Assembly: GCF_003129465.1 (NCBI RefSeq) | Contig: NZ_QFFF01000001.1 | Span: 434,001 to 498,000 of the forward strand | From: Sphingosinicella humi | GTDB taxonomy: Bacteria > Pseudomonadota > Alphaproteobacteria > Sphingomonadales > Sphingomonadaceae | Direction: 5' to 3' | DNA: 64,000 nt | Shown: piece by piece, positions 51,229 to 62,102 of the stretch | How the letters are laid out: each line of letters begins with the position of its first letter | Position numbering within the stretch: the stretch's first letter is position 1 | Made by a program: the position numbers and the translations under genes | The notes under the pieces: model-generated | What the model saw: only the letters and a program-made list of their open reading frames with translations | What the model was told of the DNA's origin: nothing | The model's database searches: none

Positions 51229-51335
51229 AGCCTCAGCCCATAGGCGACCGCGCCGACCACGGCCACTCCCGCCGCCCAGAGCCCCACGAACCAGGCGAGG
51301 CGCTTCCACCAGGGAGCCGGCGCGGTCTCGCTCAA
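51216..51335 (-). CDS. DUF2474 small cyd-operon membrane protein
   Basis: A 39-aa single-helix protein (SETAPAPWWKRLAWFVGLWA then AGVAVVGAVAYGLRLWIH). It begins at TTG overlapping the cydB stop (TTGA). DUF2474 small proteins follow cydB in cyanide-insensitive oxidase operons, in the position of CydX, and probably act as the small accessory subunit. Its last 13 bases overlap the DUF423 start. Confidence 0.75.
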   Translation of the reverse strand: MSETAPAPWWKRLAWFVGLWAAGVAVVGAVAYGLRLWIH

Positions 51336-52333
51336 TGATAGCCTTCCTCGCCGACCTTGCCGCGGAACACCCAGTAGGACCAGGCGGTGTAGGCGAGGAT
51401 CAGCGGGATCAGCACGGCCGAGCCCACCAGCATGAAGATCTGGCTGCTCTCCGGCGCGGCCGCCTCCCAGATCGAGACGCGGCCGGGGATGACGTCCGGC
51501 CAGATCGAAATGGCAAGGCCGAGCATGGTGAGGGCGAAGATGACGAGGGTGAAGACGAACGGCATCCAGTCCCGCCCGCGGCCGATGCTCCACCAGAGCG
51601 CCAGCGCCGCGGCTCCGAAAAAGAGCGGCATCGGCACCGCGACGAGCAGCCCCGGAAACTCGAACCAGCGCTCATAATATTTGGGCTCGACGAAGGGCGT
51701 GGCGAGGCTGACCGCGCCGATGGCGACGAGCAGCGCCGGCATCAGCCATTTGGCGAAGCGGCGCGCGTCGTCGTGCAGGCGTCCTTCGCTCTTCCAGATG
51801 AGCCAGGTCGCGCCGAGCAGGGCGTAGCCGATGACGAGGCTGAGGCCGGTGAGAAGGCTGAAAGGCGTCAGCCAATCCCACCAGCCGCCCGCATAGGCTC
51901 GCCCCTCCACCATGATGCCCTGAAGAAGCGCACCGAGCGTGATGCCCTGGGCGAAGGTGGCGATGAGCGAACCGAGCATGAAGCCGAGGTCCCAGCCGCG
52001 CCGATGCCGGGGATCGCGCCAGCGGAACTCGAAGGCGACGCCCCGGAAGATGAGCCCCAGCAGCATGGCGATGATCGGCGCATAAAGGGCGGGAAGGACG
52101 ATGGCATAGGCCAGCGGGAAGGCGGCCATCAGCCCGCCGCCGCCCATAACCAGCCAGGTCTCGTTGCCGTCCCAGACGGGCGCCACGGCGTTCATCGCCT
52201 GGTCCCGTTCCTTGCCGACGGTGAAGAATTTGAAGAGGATGCCGATGCCGAGATCGAACCCGTCCATCACCACATAGGCCGCGACCGCGAACGCGATGAT
52301 GAAGGCCCAGAGGACTGTGAGATCGGGGTTCAT
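51332..52333 (-). CDS. cydB: Cytochrome bd-type oxidase subunit II
   Basis: A 333-aa integral membrane subunit. LWAFIIAFAVAAYVVMDGFDLGIGILF is the conserved opening, followed by GNETWLVMGGGGLMAAFPLAYAIVLPALYAPII and IFRGVAFEFRWRD. The ATG at 52333 (MNPDLTVLW) is chosen; the longer frame runs into a palindromic repeat. Works with CydA as a quinol oxidase. Confidence 0.95.
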   Translation of the reverse strand: MNPDLTVLWAFIIAFAVAAYVVMDGFDLGIGILFKFFTVGKERDQAMNAVAPVWDGNETWLVMGGGGLMAAFPLAYAIVLPALYAPIIAMLLGLIFRGVAFEFRWRDPRHRRGWDLGFMLGSLIATFAQGITLGALLQGIMVEGRAYAGGWWDWLTPFSLLTGLSLVIGYALLGATWLIWKSEGRLHDDARRFAKWLMPALLVAIGAVSLATPFVEPKYYERWFEFPGLLVAVPMPLFFGAAALALWWSIGRGRDWMPFVFTLVIFALTMLGLAISIWPDVIPGRVSIWEAAAPESSQIFMLVGSAVLIPLILAYTAWSYWVFRGKVGEEGYH

Positions 52334-52350
52334 GGATGCGGCCTCCTCAA

Positions 52351-52483
52351 TCCTCCCCGGAACGGGGAGGAGGACCGCGACGCGAAGCGGCGTGGTGGAG
52401 GGGTCGCGAGCACCAGCGAGCATGGAGAGGCCTCGACCCCTCCACCATGCTTCGCATGGTCCCCCTCCCCGTTCCGGGGAGGA
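52351..52483. repeat. Long palindromic repeat between cydA and cydB, family E
   Basis: TCCTCCCCGGAACGGGGAGG on the left and its complement on the right bound a 133-bp unit with inner inverted segments (GGTGGAGGGGTCG against CGACCCCTCCACC). It sits between the two oxidase subunit genes, which would normally be adjacent. Confidence 0.78.
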
Positions 52484-52496
52484 TCTGGATGTCGTC

Positions 52497-53936
52497 TCAT
52501 CGCTCCGCCTCCTCGCTTCTGTCCGGCCTCGGGTTTGCGCCGCCATGCTCGACCGAGGCGGCGGGGGTGATGCCGGCGGTGCGGATCGGGGCTTCGGCCG
52601 GCTCCGGCTCGGCCGGGTGGGGCGGATGGGCCATCAGCTTCAATATGTAGACGGTCCCGGCCGCGAAAACCGTGAAATAGACGATGACGAAGGCGATCAG
52701 GGAGGCGCTGACGGCGGGCGAGGCGAGCGGCGAGACGGCATCTTCGGTGCGCAGGAGATTGTAGATGACGTAGGGCTGGCGGCCGACCTCGGTGGTAACC
52801 CATCCGGCGATGACGGCGACAAAGCCCGCCGGCCCCATGATCAGCGCGAAACGGTGCAGCCTTCGCCAGTCGTAGAGGCGCCGGCGTGCACGGGCGAGAA
52901 GGCTCCAGAGGCCAAGCCCCAGCATCAGGAAACCGAGCGCGACCATCACCCGGAACGACCAGAAGACGATACCGACCGGCGGCCGCTCATCGCGGGGCAC
53001 CGTCTTCAGGCCCTCGACCGGCTCGTACAGGCCGTGATGAAGGATGAGCGACGAAAGGTACGGGACCTCGACGGACGCATGCACCGTCTCCGCTTGCGAA
53101 TCCGGGATGCCGAACAGGATCAGCGGCGCGCCGTTCGGATAGCTTTCGAAATGGCCCTCCATCGCCATCACCTTCTGGGGCTGATGCTCCAGCGTGTTGA
53201 GGCCGTGGAAGTCGCCGACGACAATCTGGATGGGCGCCACCACTGCCGCCATCCACATGGCCATGCTGAACATCTTGCGCACGCCTGGCAGGTCGCGGCC
53301 CTTCAGCAAGTGCCAGGCCCCTACCCCGCCGACCACCAGGGCGGTCGTCAGAAAGGCGGCGATGACGGTGTGGACGAGGCGATAGGGGAAGCTCGGGTTG
53401 AAGATGATGTCGATCCAGCTTCCGGCCGGCACGAACTGGCCCACATCGTTCATCGCCCAGCCGGTCGGCGTCTGCATCCAGCTGTTCGCCGACAGAATCC
53501 AGAAGGCCGAAAGCAACGTGCCGACCGCAACCATCAGGGTCGCGAAATAGTGAAGACCCTTCCCCACCCGGCTCATGCCGAACAGCATGACGCCGAGGAA
53601 GCCGGCCTCCAGGAAGAAGGCGGTCAGCACCTCATAGGCCATGAGCGGCCCGATCACCGGCCCTGCCTTGTCGGAGAAGACCGACCAGTTGGTGCCGAAC
53701 TGGTAGGACATGACGATGCCGGAGACGACGCCCATCGCGAAAGCGATGGCGAAGATCTTCATCCAGTAGCGGAAGAGGTTGAGATAGACGCTGTCTCCCG
53801 TCCTCAGCCACAGCCCTTCCAGCACCGCCAGATAGGAAGCGAGGCCGATCGAGAAGGCCGGGAAGATGAAGTGGAACGAGATGGTGAACGCGAACTGGAT
53901 CCGCGCCAGCAGGAGGGCTGTCTCAGCGTCCGTCAC
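52497..53936 (-). CDS. cydA: Cytochrome bd-type oxidase subunit I (short Q-loop, CioA-like)
   Basis: A 479-aa subunit binding haems b558, b595 and d. The early histidine is in ISFHFIFPAFSIG (residue 22), a second cluster is in LMAYEVLTAFFLEAGFLGVMLFG, and GRQPYVIYNLLRTEDAVSP marks the later haem region. The quinol loop is short, as in cyanide-insensitive oxidases (CIO). It reduces oxygen without pumping protons, for low-oxygen or stress respiration. It starts at GTG; the C-terminal tail is Pro/Glu-rich. Confidence 0.94.
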   Translation of the reverse strand: MTDAETALLLARIQFAFTISFHFIFPAFSIGLASYLAVLEGLWLRTGDSVYLNLFRYWMKIFAIAFAMGVVSGIVMSYQFGTNWSVFSDKAGPVIGPLMAYEVLTAFFLEAGFLGVMLFGMSRVGKGLHYFATLMVAVGTLLSAFWILSANSWMQTPTGWAMNDVGQFVPAGSWIDIIFNPSFPYRLVHTVIAAFLTTALVVGGVGAWHLLKGRDLPGVRKMFSMAMWMAAVVAPIQIVVGDFHGLNTLEHQPQKVMAMEGHFESYPNGAPLILFGIPDSQAETVHASVEVPYLSSLILHHGLYEPVEGLKTVPRDERPPVGIVFWSFRVMVALGFLMLGLGLWSLLARARRRLYDWRRLHRFALIMGPAGFVAVIAGWVTTEVGRQPYVIYNLLRTEDAVSPLASPAVSASLIAFVIVYFTVFAAGTVYILKLMAHPPHPAEPEPAEAPIRTAGITPAASVEHGGANPRPDRSEEAER

Positions 53937-54087
53937 CCTGTTCTCGACTCCGGTGGTTCGGCGGGACCCCTCTAACGGATCGGGTTGGAATATTCACCCC
54001 CGGACGTCTGCGAAACGCGGTCAGCCGCTTGCGGGTGCTGCAACCAGGACCCCTGCTTCTTCGTTCCGCCCTCAAAAGGAGTGTGTC

Positions 54088-54168
54088 ATGGATTTCATCA
54101 GAAGCATGCAGCAGCGGGACTGGATCATCGCCGCCGTCGCCTTCCTGGCGGGAGCGATTATTTTCTGA
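54088..54168 (+). CDS. Very small membrane peptide (26 aa)
   Basis: Encodes MDFIRSMQQRDWIIAAVAFL followed by AGAIIF: a short basic head and one hydrophobic helix. AAAGGAG lies seven bases before the ATG, which is a good ribosome site. It lies divergent from cydA. No family recognised. It may be a small membrane regulator, but it could also be non-functional. Confidence 0.5.
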   Translation: MDFIRSMQQRDWIIAAVAFLAGAIIF

Positions 54169-54176
54169 GCCGCGCC

Positions 54177-54291
54177 GTCATCCCGGCGGAAGGCGAGAAC
54201 CGAGAACAGCTTCATTGGAGGTGGAGCGGCAAGCGCCCGCGCGCATCACCCAAATCCCCTGTTCTTGGGCCCCGGCTTTCGCCGGGGTGAC
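54177..54291. repeat. Palindromic repeat, family B copy 3
   Basis: GTCATCCCGGCGGAAGGCGAG at the left end and CTTTCGCCGGGGTGAC at the right, with GTTCTTGGGC inside: same arms as the copies at 33858 and 34748. Confidence 0.78.
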
Positions 54292-54315
54292 GTGTCCACT
54301 ATCCCGAGCCGCGCC

Positions 54316-54428
54316 GTCATCCCGGCGCACGCCGGGAGCCAAGAACACCGGCGGTTTGGGATGAAACGGGGAGCCCTCCCAAGCTGCCAAATCCCCTGTT
54401 CTTGGCCCCCGCCTTTCGCCGGGGTGAC
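54316..54428. repeat. Palindromic repeat, family B copy 4
   Basis: Tandem with copy 3, 24 bases away. Arms GTCATCCCGGCGCACGCCGG and CTTTCGCCGGGGTGAC. Its right end is six bases from the glutaminase stop. Confidence 0.78.
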
Positions 54429-54434
54429 GTCCAG

Positions 54435-55358
54435 TCACACGAACGCGGACCAGCCCGTTCGTTCGACCAGCTTTTCGAGTGCCATCGCGCCAACCTGGCT
54501 CGTGCCGGCGGCGTTGAGGCCGGGGGACCATACGGCGATCGAGCCCTTGCCCGGCGCGATGGCGAGGATACCGCCGCCGACGCCGCTCTTGCCGGGAAGG
54601 CCGATGCGGAAGGCGAACTCGCCCGAATTGTCGTAATGGCCACAGAGCATCATCATCGCATTGACGCGGCGGCAGCGGCGCGAGGCGACCACGCGGCGGC
54701 CGGTCACCGGATCGCGGCCGTCGAAGGCCAGGAAAAGGGCGGCCCGGGCGAGCTGGCGGCACGACATGGCCAGGGCGCAGTGGCGGAAATAGGCGGAGAG
54801 CACCGTCTCCACGTCATTGTCGAGGCGGCCGAACGCCTTCATGAACCAGGCGAGGCTGCGATTGCGGGCGCCGGTTTCCGATTCCGATTGCGCGACACGA
54901 TCATCGATGAAGACGCTGTCGTCCTCCGCCTCTTCGCGCAGCAGGGCGAGAAGCTCCTCGACGAAGGCATCGGCGCCGCGATCGCCGATAAGCTGGTCGG
55001 TGACGACCATTGCGCCGGGATTGATCAGGGGATTGCGCGGGATGCCGTTCTCGCGCTCGAGCTGGACGATCGAGTTGAACGGGCTGCCGGAAGGCTCGCG
55101 CCCCACCCGCTTCCACAGGACGGGGCCGACCCGCTCCAGCGCCAGGGCGAAGGTGAAGACCTTGGAAATGCTCTGGATCGAGAAAGATTCGTCGCAGTCG
55201 CCGGCGCAGTGATACCGCCCCTGCCCGTCCACGATGGCGATGCCGAACTTGCGGGGATCGACCTCGGCGAGGGCCGGGATGTAGCTCGCCACCTTCCCGG
55301 CGCCGCGGTGCGGCTCCACGGCGGCGGCGACCTCGGCAAGGATGGCCTCCATTTCCAT
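54435..55358 (-). CDS. glsA: Glutaminase A
   Basis: A 307-aa glutaminase that converts glutamine to glutamate and ammonia. The serine-lysine site is in DESFSIQSISKVF, with NPLINPGAMVV, SEFEF-like region SESETGARNRSLA, and the late loop GLPGKSGVGGGILAIAPGKGSIAVWSPGLN. The start MEMEAILAEV at 55358 was chosen over a longer frame. Supply of glutamate here could support the adjacent NAGGN osmolyte operon. Confidence 0.93.
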   Translation of the reverse strand: MEMEAILAEVAAAVEPHRGAGKVASYIPALAEVDPRKFGIAIVDGQGRYHCAGDCDESFSIQSISKVFTFALALERVGPVLWKRVGREPSGSPFNSIVQLERENGIPRNPLINPGAMVVTDQLIGDRGADAFVEELLALLREEAEDDSVFIDDRVAQSESETGARNRSLAWFMKAFGRLDNDVETVLSAYFRHCALAMSCRQLARAALFLAFDGRDPVTGRRVVASRRCRRVNAMMMLCGHYDNSGEFAFRIGLPGKSGVGGGILAIAPGKGSIAVWSPGLNAAGTSQVGAMALEKLVERTGWSAFV

Positions 55359-55399
55359 ACCGAAGATTGTCCCAGAGCCGAGCCGAATTTGCAAAGAAT

Positions 55400-55514
55400 G
55401 TCATCCCGGCGTTCGCCGGAACCCAAGAACATAGTGGTTGCCAGAAATGCTATGAGGTCGCCGCTTCACCGAAAATCAACGGTGTTCTTGGGTCCCGGCG
55501 TTCGCCGGAATGAC
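55400..55514. repeat. Palindromic repeat, family B copy 5
   Basis: GTCATCCCGGCGTTCGCCGG with CCAAGAACAT on the left, and GTTCTTGGGTCCCGGCGTTC to GAATGAC on the right. It lies in the divergent glsA/NAGGN spacer, where the promoters would be expected. Confidence 0.8.
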
Positions 55515-55611
55515 GATTTACGTGCTCGAAAGACCGAGCCCAACTTGTAATGACCGTCTACATCCTTACCCTTAAAGGCATGCCACACATCAACGACCAG
55601 GCCCGCTGCCC

Positions 55612-57390
55612 ATGTGCGGCATAGCGGGCGAGATTCATTTCAACGGCGGCATCGCCGATGCCGCCGCGGTGGCGCGGATGATGGCGAGCCAGGAGCGCCG
55701 CGGGCCGGATGCCTGCGGCCAGCTGATGCGCGGACGGGTGGGCCTGGGCCATCAGCGGCTGAAAATCATCGACCTCTCCGACCGCTCCGCCCAGCCTATG
55801 AGCGATCCCGAGTTGTTGCTCGACATCGTCTTCAACGGCTGCATCTACAATTACCGGGCGCTGCGCGAGGAGCTGGAGGGGCAGGGCTACCGCTTCTTCT
55901 CCGGCGGCGACACCGAAGTGATCCTCAAGGCCTATCACGCCTGGGGCACGGACTGCGTCGAGCGCTTCCACGGCATGTTCGCCTTCGCCATTCACGAGCG
56001 GGAGAGCGGACGCGTGGTGCTGGCGCGCGACCGGTTCGGCATCAAACCGCTCTATTATTCGGAAACGCCGGGGCGGCTGCGCTTCGCCTCGACCCTGCCG
56101 GGCATCGTCGCGGCCGGGGACGTCGACACGTCGATCGATCCCGAGGCGCTGCAATTCTACATGAGCTGGCACGCGGTCGTGCCGCCGCCCTGGACCATCC
56201 TGAAGGGCGTCCGGAAGATGGCGCCGGCGACGGTGCGGGTGATCGAGGCGGACGGGTCATCCCAGGAGCATGTTTATTGGGACCCGCCCTTCGGCCTGGC
56301 TTCCGGAGATGCCGAGCGCAGCAAGGGTGATTGGGAGGAGATGCTACTCTCCGCCCTCCGCACCGCCGTCGAGCGGCGGATGGTGGCGGACGTGCCGGTG
56401 GGTGTGCTGCTTTCCGGCGGGGTCGATTCCAGCCTGATCGTCGGCCTTCTCGCCGAGATGGGCCAGCACGGCCTCTCCACCTTCTCGATCGGCTTCGAGG
56501 AGGCGCATGGCGAGAAGGGCGACGAGTTCAGATATTCCGACCTCATCGCCAGCCATTACGACACTAATCATCACCAGCTCTTCATCCCCTCGTCCGACCT
56601 CTTGAAGGAGTTGCCCGGCGCCATCGCCGCGATGGCCGAGCCGATGGTGAGCTACGACAATGTCGGCTTCTATCTGCTCTCCCGCGAGGTCGCGAAGCAC
56701 ATCAAGGTCGTGCAGTCCGGCCAGGGCGCCGACGAGATATTCGGCGGCTATCACTGGTATCCGCCCATGGCCGGGGCGAACGATCCGGTCGCGACTTATG
56801 CCAAGGCCTTTTTCGACCGCGACGCCGGGACACTGAACCGCCAGCTCGGGCCGGATTGGCGCAATGGCGCGACCTTGCCGCTGGATTATGTCCGCGATCA
56901 TTTCGCGCGCGCCGGCGCCGCGGATCCGGTCGCCAAGGCGCTGCGCATCGACAGCACCGTGATGCTGGTCGACGATCCGGTGAAGCGGGTCGACAATATG
57001 ACCATGGCCTGGGGTCTGGAGGCGCGTGTCCCCTTCCTCGACCATGAGTTGGCCGAACTCGCCGCGCGCATCCCGTCCGACCTCAAGCTCGCCGGCGGGG
57101 GCAAGGGCATCCTGAAGGACGTGGCGAGGAAGGTCATACCGTCGGAGGTGATCGACCGTCCCAAAGGCTATTTCCCGGTGCCGGCGCTCAAATATATCCA
57201 GGGCCCGTATCTCGATCTCGTGCGGGATGCGCTCACGTCGGAGTCGGCGAAGGAGCGGGGCCTGTTCGAGCGCGACTATCTCCAGACGCTGTTCGACGAT
57301 CCCACGGGGCATATCACTCCGCTTCGGGGCTCGGAGCTGTGGCAGGTCGGGCTGCTCGAGCTCTGGCTGCAGCAGCAGGGTGTCGGCTGA
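55612..57390 (+). CDS. NAGGN-type asparagine-synthase-family amidotransferase
   Basis: A 592-aa enzyme of the asparagine synthetase B fold. The glutaminase domain starts MCGIAGEIHFNGG with Cys2 as nucleophile after Met removal; the synthetase domain has the pyrophosphate loop LLSGGVDSSLIVGLL near residue 268. Paired with the synthetase and M42 genes that follow, it fits the trio amidotransferase that puts the final amide on N-acetylglutaminylglutamine. The stop overlaps the next ATG by one base. Confidence 0.92.
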   Translation: MCGIAGEIHFNGGIADAAAVARMMASQERRGPDACGQLMRGRVGLGHQRLKIIDLSDRSAQPMSDPELLLDIVFNGCIYNYRALREELEGQGYRFFSGGDTEVILKAYHAWGTDCVERFHGMFAFAIHERESGRVVLARDRFGIKPLYYSETPGRLRFASTLPGIVAAGDVDTSIDPEALQFYMSWHAVVPPPWTILKGVRKMAPATVRVIEADGSSQEHVYWDPPFGLASGDAERSKGDWEEMLLSALRTAVERRMVADVPVGVLLSGGVDSSLIVGLLAEMGQHGLSTFSIGFEEAHGEKGDEFRYSDLIASHYDTNHHQLFIPSSDLLKELPGAIAAMAEPMVSYDNVGFYLLSREVAKHIKVVQSGQGADEIFGGYHWYPPMAGANDPVATYAKAFFDRDAGTLNRQLGPDWRNGATLPLDYVRDHFARAGAADPVAKALRIDSTVMLVDDPVKRVDNMTMAWGLEARVPFLDHELAELAARIPSDLKLAGGGKGILKDVARKVIPSEVIDRPKGYFPVPALKYIQGPYLDLVRDALTSESAKERGLFERDYLQTLFDDPTGHITPLRGSELWQVGLLELWLQQQGVG

Positions 57391-59159
57391 TGCGGCGTAG
57401 ACAGCGGAAAACCGAAGCGCGGCTGGAGCGCGTCCATCGCCAGCATAATTATGTCGAGGGCGAGAAGCCGGAGCCGAACGCGATCGTCGATTGCGGCTGG
57501 GGGCGGCTGCTATTCGCCAACACGTTCGACGATGTGGCGACGCTCGTCTCGGAGATCCGGGCCGAAGGGCCGGAGCAGCGTGACATCGCCGTCTATGTGA
57601 GCGACCCCCATGTCCTCATCGGCACTGCGCCGGCCGAGCTGTTCCTCGACCCCTCGCACACCTATCGATTGAACCTCACCAACTATCGCGGTTGGGATCG
57701 CAAGCCCTCCGGCTTCTTCATTCGGCGGATGATCGCGGAGCAGGACGCCGATGCCGTCAACCGCATCTACGCGCTCAACAACATGGTCCAGGTCCGTCCC
57801 GACTTCTTCGAGAGCCGGGGCGAGCGGCGCGAGCTCATCTATTTCGTGGCCGAGGATGAGGAGACCGGGGCCGTGATCGGCACGGTCACCGGCGTCGATC
57901 ACGCCCGTGCGTTCGACGATCCGCAGAAGGGCTCCTCGCTCTGGTGCCTCGCGGTCGACCCGCAGACGGGACATGCCGGCGTCGGCGAGGCGCTGGTGCG
58001 CTGGCTCGCCGAGCATTTCATCGCGCGGGGCGCGGGCTGCATGGACCTGTCGGTGCTGCACGACAATGAAGGCGCCATCGCGCTTTACGAGAAGCTCGGC
58101 TTCGCCCGCCTGCCGCTTTTCTCGGTGAAGCGCCGCAACGTCATCAACGAGCGGCTGTTCGTCGGGCACGATCCCGCCAAGGACATGAACCCCTACGCCC
58201 GCATCATCATCAACGAGGCGCGGCGGCGCGGCATCGGCGTCGACGTGCTCGACGCGGCGGGCGGCTTGTTCCAGCTTTCGTCCGGCGGGCGGGTCATCCG
58301 GTGCCGGGAGTCGTTGAGCGAGCTCACCAGCGCGGTCGCGCTCTCCATTTGCGACGACAAGGCCCTTACCCGCCGCATCGTCGAGGCGGCCGGTGTGAGC
58401 GTTCCCGATCAGGTCGAGGCGGGCGATCGCGAGGCCGTGGCGGCGCTGCTGGAGCGCCACGGTTCGCTGGTCGTGAAGCCGGCGCGCGGGGAGCAGGGGC
58501 GCGGCGTCGCCGTCGATCTCGACACGATGGAGAGCGTCGATCGCGCCGTCGAGAACGCGTCGGCCCATCCGGGACGCGTCATCGTCGAAAGCTATCATCC
58601 GGGCGAGGATCTTCGCCTGATCGTCATCGGCTTCAAGCTGGTCGCCGCCGCGATCCGCCGGCCGGCCGAAGTGATGGGCAATGGCCGCGACAGCGTGCGC
58701 GCCCTGATCGAGCGGCAGAGCCGCAGGCGGGCGGCGGCCACGGGCGGGGAATCCACCATCCCCCTCGACGCTGAGACGGAGCGCTGCGTCGACAAGGCTG
58801 GTTTCACACTCGACGACGTTCCGAAGGAAGGCATCGCCTTTCCCGTGCGCAAGGCCGCCAATCTCCACACCGGCGGCACCATCCATGACGTGACGACGCT
58901 GGTGCATCCGCGGCTCGTCGAGGCGGCGGTGACGGTCGCCCGCGCCATCGACATACCGGTGGTGGGGGTCGACTTCATCGTGAGGAACCCCGCCGAGCCC
59001 GGCTACGTCTTCATCGAGGCCAATGAACGCCCCGGCCTTGCCAATCACGAGCCGCAGCCGACGGCGGAGCGTTTCATCGACCTGCTCTTCCCGATGAGCA
59101 TGCCGGCGGCGGCGCGGGACCATCATATGAGGAAGACCGATGCCGGCACCGGCCATTGA
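57390..59159 (+). CDS. ngg: N-acetylglutaminylglutamine synthetase
   Basis: A 589-aa two-domain enzyme. A GNAT acetyltransferase region (around 100-260: SLWCLAVDPQTGHAGVGEALVRWLAEHF and LSVLHDNEGAIALYEKLGF) is followed by an ATP-grasp ligase (GSLVVKPARGEQGRGVAVDL, DLRLIVIGFKLVAAAIRRPAEVMGNG, VGVDFIVRNP, FIEANERPGLANHEPQ). It acetylates and joins glutamine residues to make the dipeptide. The ATG at 57390 is coupled to the amidotransferase. It overlaps the M42 gene by 20 bases. Confidence 0.92.
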   Translation: MRRRQRKTEARLERVHRQHNYVEGEKPEPNAIVDCGWGRLLFANTFDDVATLVSEIRAEGPEQRDIAVYVSDPHVLIGTAPAELFLDPSHTYRLNLTNYRGWDRKPSGFFIRRMIAEQDADAVNRIYALNNMVQVRPDFFESRGERRELIYFVAEDEETGAVIGTVTGVDHARAFDDPQKGSSLWCLAVDPQTGHAGVGEALVRWLAEHFIARGAGCMDLSVLHDNEGAIALYEKLGFARLPLFSVKRRNVINERLFVGHDPAKDMNPYARIIINEARRRGIGVDVLDAAGGLFQLSSGGRVIRCRESLSELTSAVALSICDDKALTRRIVEAAGVSVPDQVEAGDREAVAALLERHGSLVVKPARGEQGRGVAVDLDTMESVDRAVENASAHPGRVIVESYHPGEDLRLIVIGFKLVAAAIRRPAEVMGNGRDSVRALIERQSRRRAAATGGESTIPLDAETERCVDKAGFTLDDVPKEGIAFPVRKAANLHTGGTIHDVTTLVHPRLVEAAVTVARAIDIPVVGVDFIVRNPAEPGYVFIEANERPGLANHEPQPTAERFIDLLFPMSMPAAARDHHMRKTDAGTGH

Positions 59160-60294
59160 TACCGATTATCTGAAGGCGCAGCTCGAGGCGCTGCTCTCGA
59201 TCCCCAGCCCCACCGGCTATACGGACACGATCGTCCATTATGTGAGCGAGGAACTGGGGCGGCTCGGCATCGATCACAGCGTCACCCGCCGCGGCGCCAT
59301 CCTCGCTTGCTATCGCGGACACAGGCAAGACGGCGCGCGCGCCGTCGTCGCCCATCTCGATACGCTCGGCGCGACCGTGAAGCGGATCAAGGACAATGGC
59401 CGGCTCGAGTTGGTCCCGATCGGCCACTGGTCGTCCCGCTTCGCCGAGGGTGCGCGAGTCACCTTGTTCACCGACGAAGGCAGTTTCCGCGGCTCGATTC
59501 TGCCGCTCAAAGCCTCCGGCCACACGTTCAACGAGGAGGTGGATACGCAGCCCGTCGCCTGGAGCCAGGTCGAGGTGCGCATCGACGCCGACAGCTACGA
59601 CCGCAAGAGCACCGAGGCGCTCGGGGTCCATGTGGGAGACTTCGTCGCCATCGATCCGCAGCCCGAATTCCTGGACAATGGCTACATCGTCTCCCGTCAT
59701 CTCGACGACAAAGCGGGCTGCGCCGTCTCGCTCGCGGCCTTGAAGGCCATGGTGGACGCCAAGATCGAGACGCCGGTCGACGTCCATTTCATCTTCACCA
59801 TCACCGAAGAGGTCGGCTCCGGCGCCTCGGCGGTGCTGCTCGATCATGTCGTCTCGATGGTCTCGATCGACAACGGCACGACCGCGCCCGGGCAGAACAG
59901 CTCCGAATTCGGGGCGACCATCGCCATGGCCGACCAGGTCGGGCCGTTCGACTATCACCTGACCCGCAAGCTCATCCGCCTGGCCCGCGAAAACGGCATC
60001 CCTCACCAGCGCGACGTCTTCCGCTACTATCGCTCCGACAGCGCCTCGGCGCTCGAGGGCGGCGCGGACGTGCGCACGGCGCTCATCACCTTCGGCATCG
60101 ACGCCAGCCACGGCTACGAGCGCATCCACATGCACGCGCTCGAGTCACTGGCGAAGCTGACCGTGCTCTACGCCGCCAGCGACGTGGAAATCAGCCGCGA
60201 CACCGAGGAACTCGCCGGGATCGAAGGCTTCACCGAGCAGCCGCACGAACCCGCCCCGCAGCACGAGGACGTGCCGTCGCCACCCGCGACCTAG
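59140..60294 (+). CDS. Osmoprotectant-system M42 family peptidase
   Basis: A 384-aa dizinc peptidase. AVVAHLDTLGATVKRIK, SRHLDDKAGCAVSLAALKAM and FTITEEVGSGASAVLL carry the histidine, aspartates and glutamates of the metal site. It is the third gene of NAGGN operons and may trim or recycle the dipeptide. It starts inside the ngg 3' end. The C-terminus is Glu/Pro-rich. Confidence 0.92.
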   Translation: MPAPAIDTDYLKAQLEALLSIPSPTGYTDTIVHYVSEELGRLGIDHSVTRRGAILACYRGHRQDGARAVVAHLDTLGATVKRIKDNGRLELVPIGHWSSRFAEGARVTLFTDEGSFRGSILPLKASGHTFNEEVDTQPVAWSQVEVRIDADSYDRKSTEALGVHVGDFVAIDPQPEFLDNGYIVSRHLDDKAGCAVSLAALKAMVDAKIETPVDVHFIFTITEEVGSGASAVLLDHVVSMVSIDNGTTAPGQNSSEFGATIAMADQVGPFDYHLTRKLIRLARENGIPHQRDVFRYYRSDSASALEGGADVRTALITFGIDASHGYERIHMHALESLAKLTVLYAASDVEISRDTEELAGIEGFTEQPHEPAPQHEDVPSPPAT

Positions 60295-60306
60295 GCCGAT
60301 GGGCCG

Positions 60307-62019
<1,713 letters not shown>

Positions 62020-62102
62020 CGCTCTCTCCTCAAAGCTTGTCTGCCGTGGCTTAGCGGCGACGCGTGAAAATTGGAACGGCAACGGCGCGGAGTTTCTCAC
62101 GC

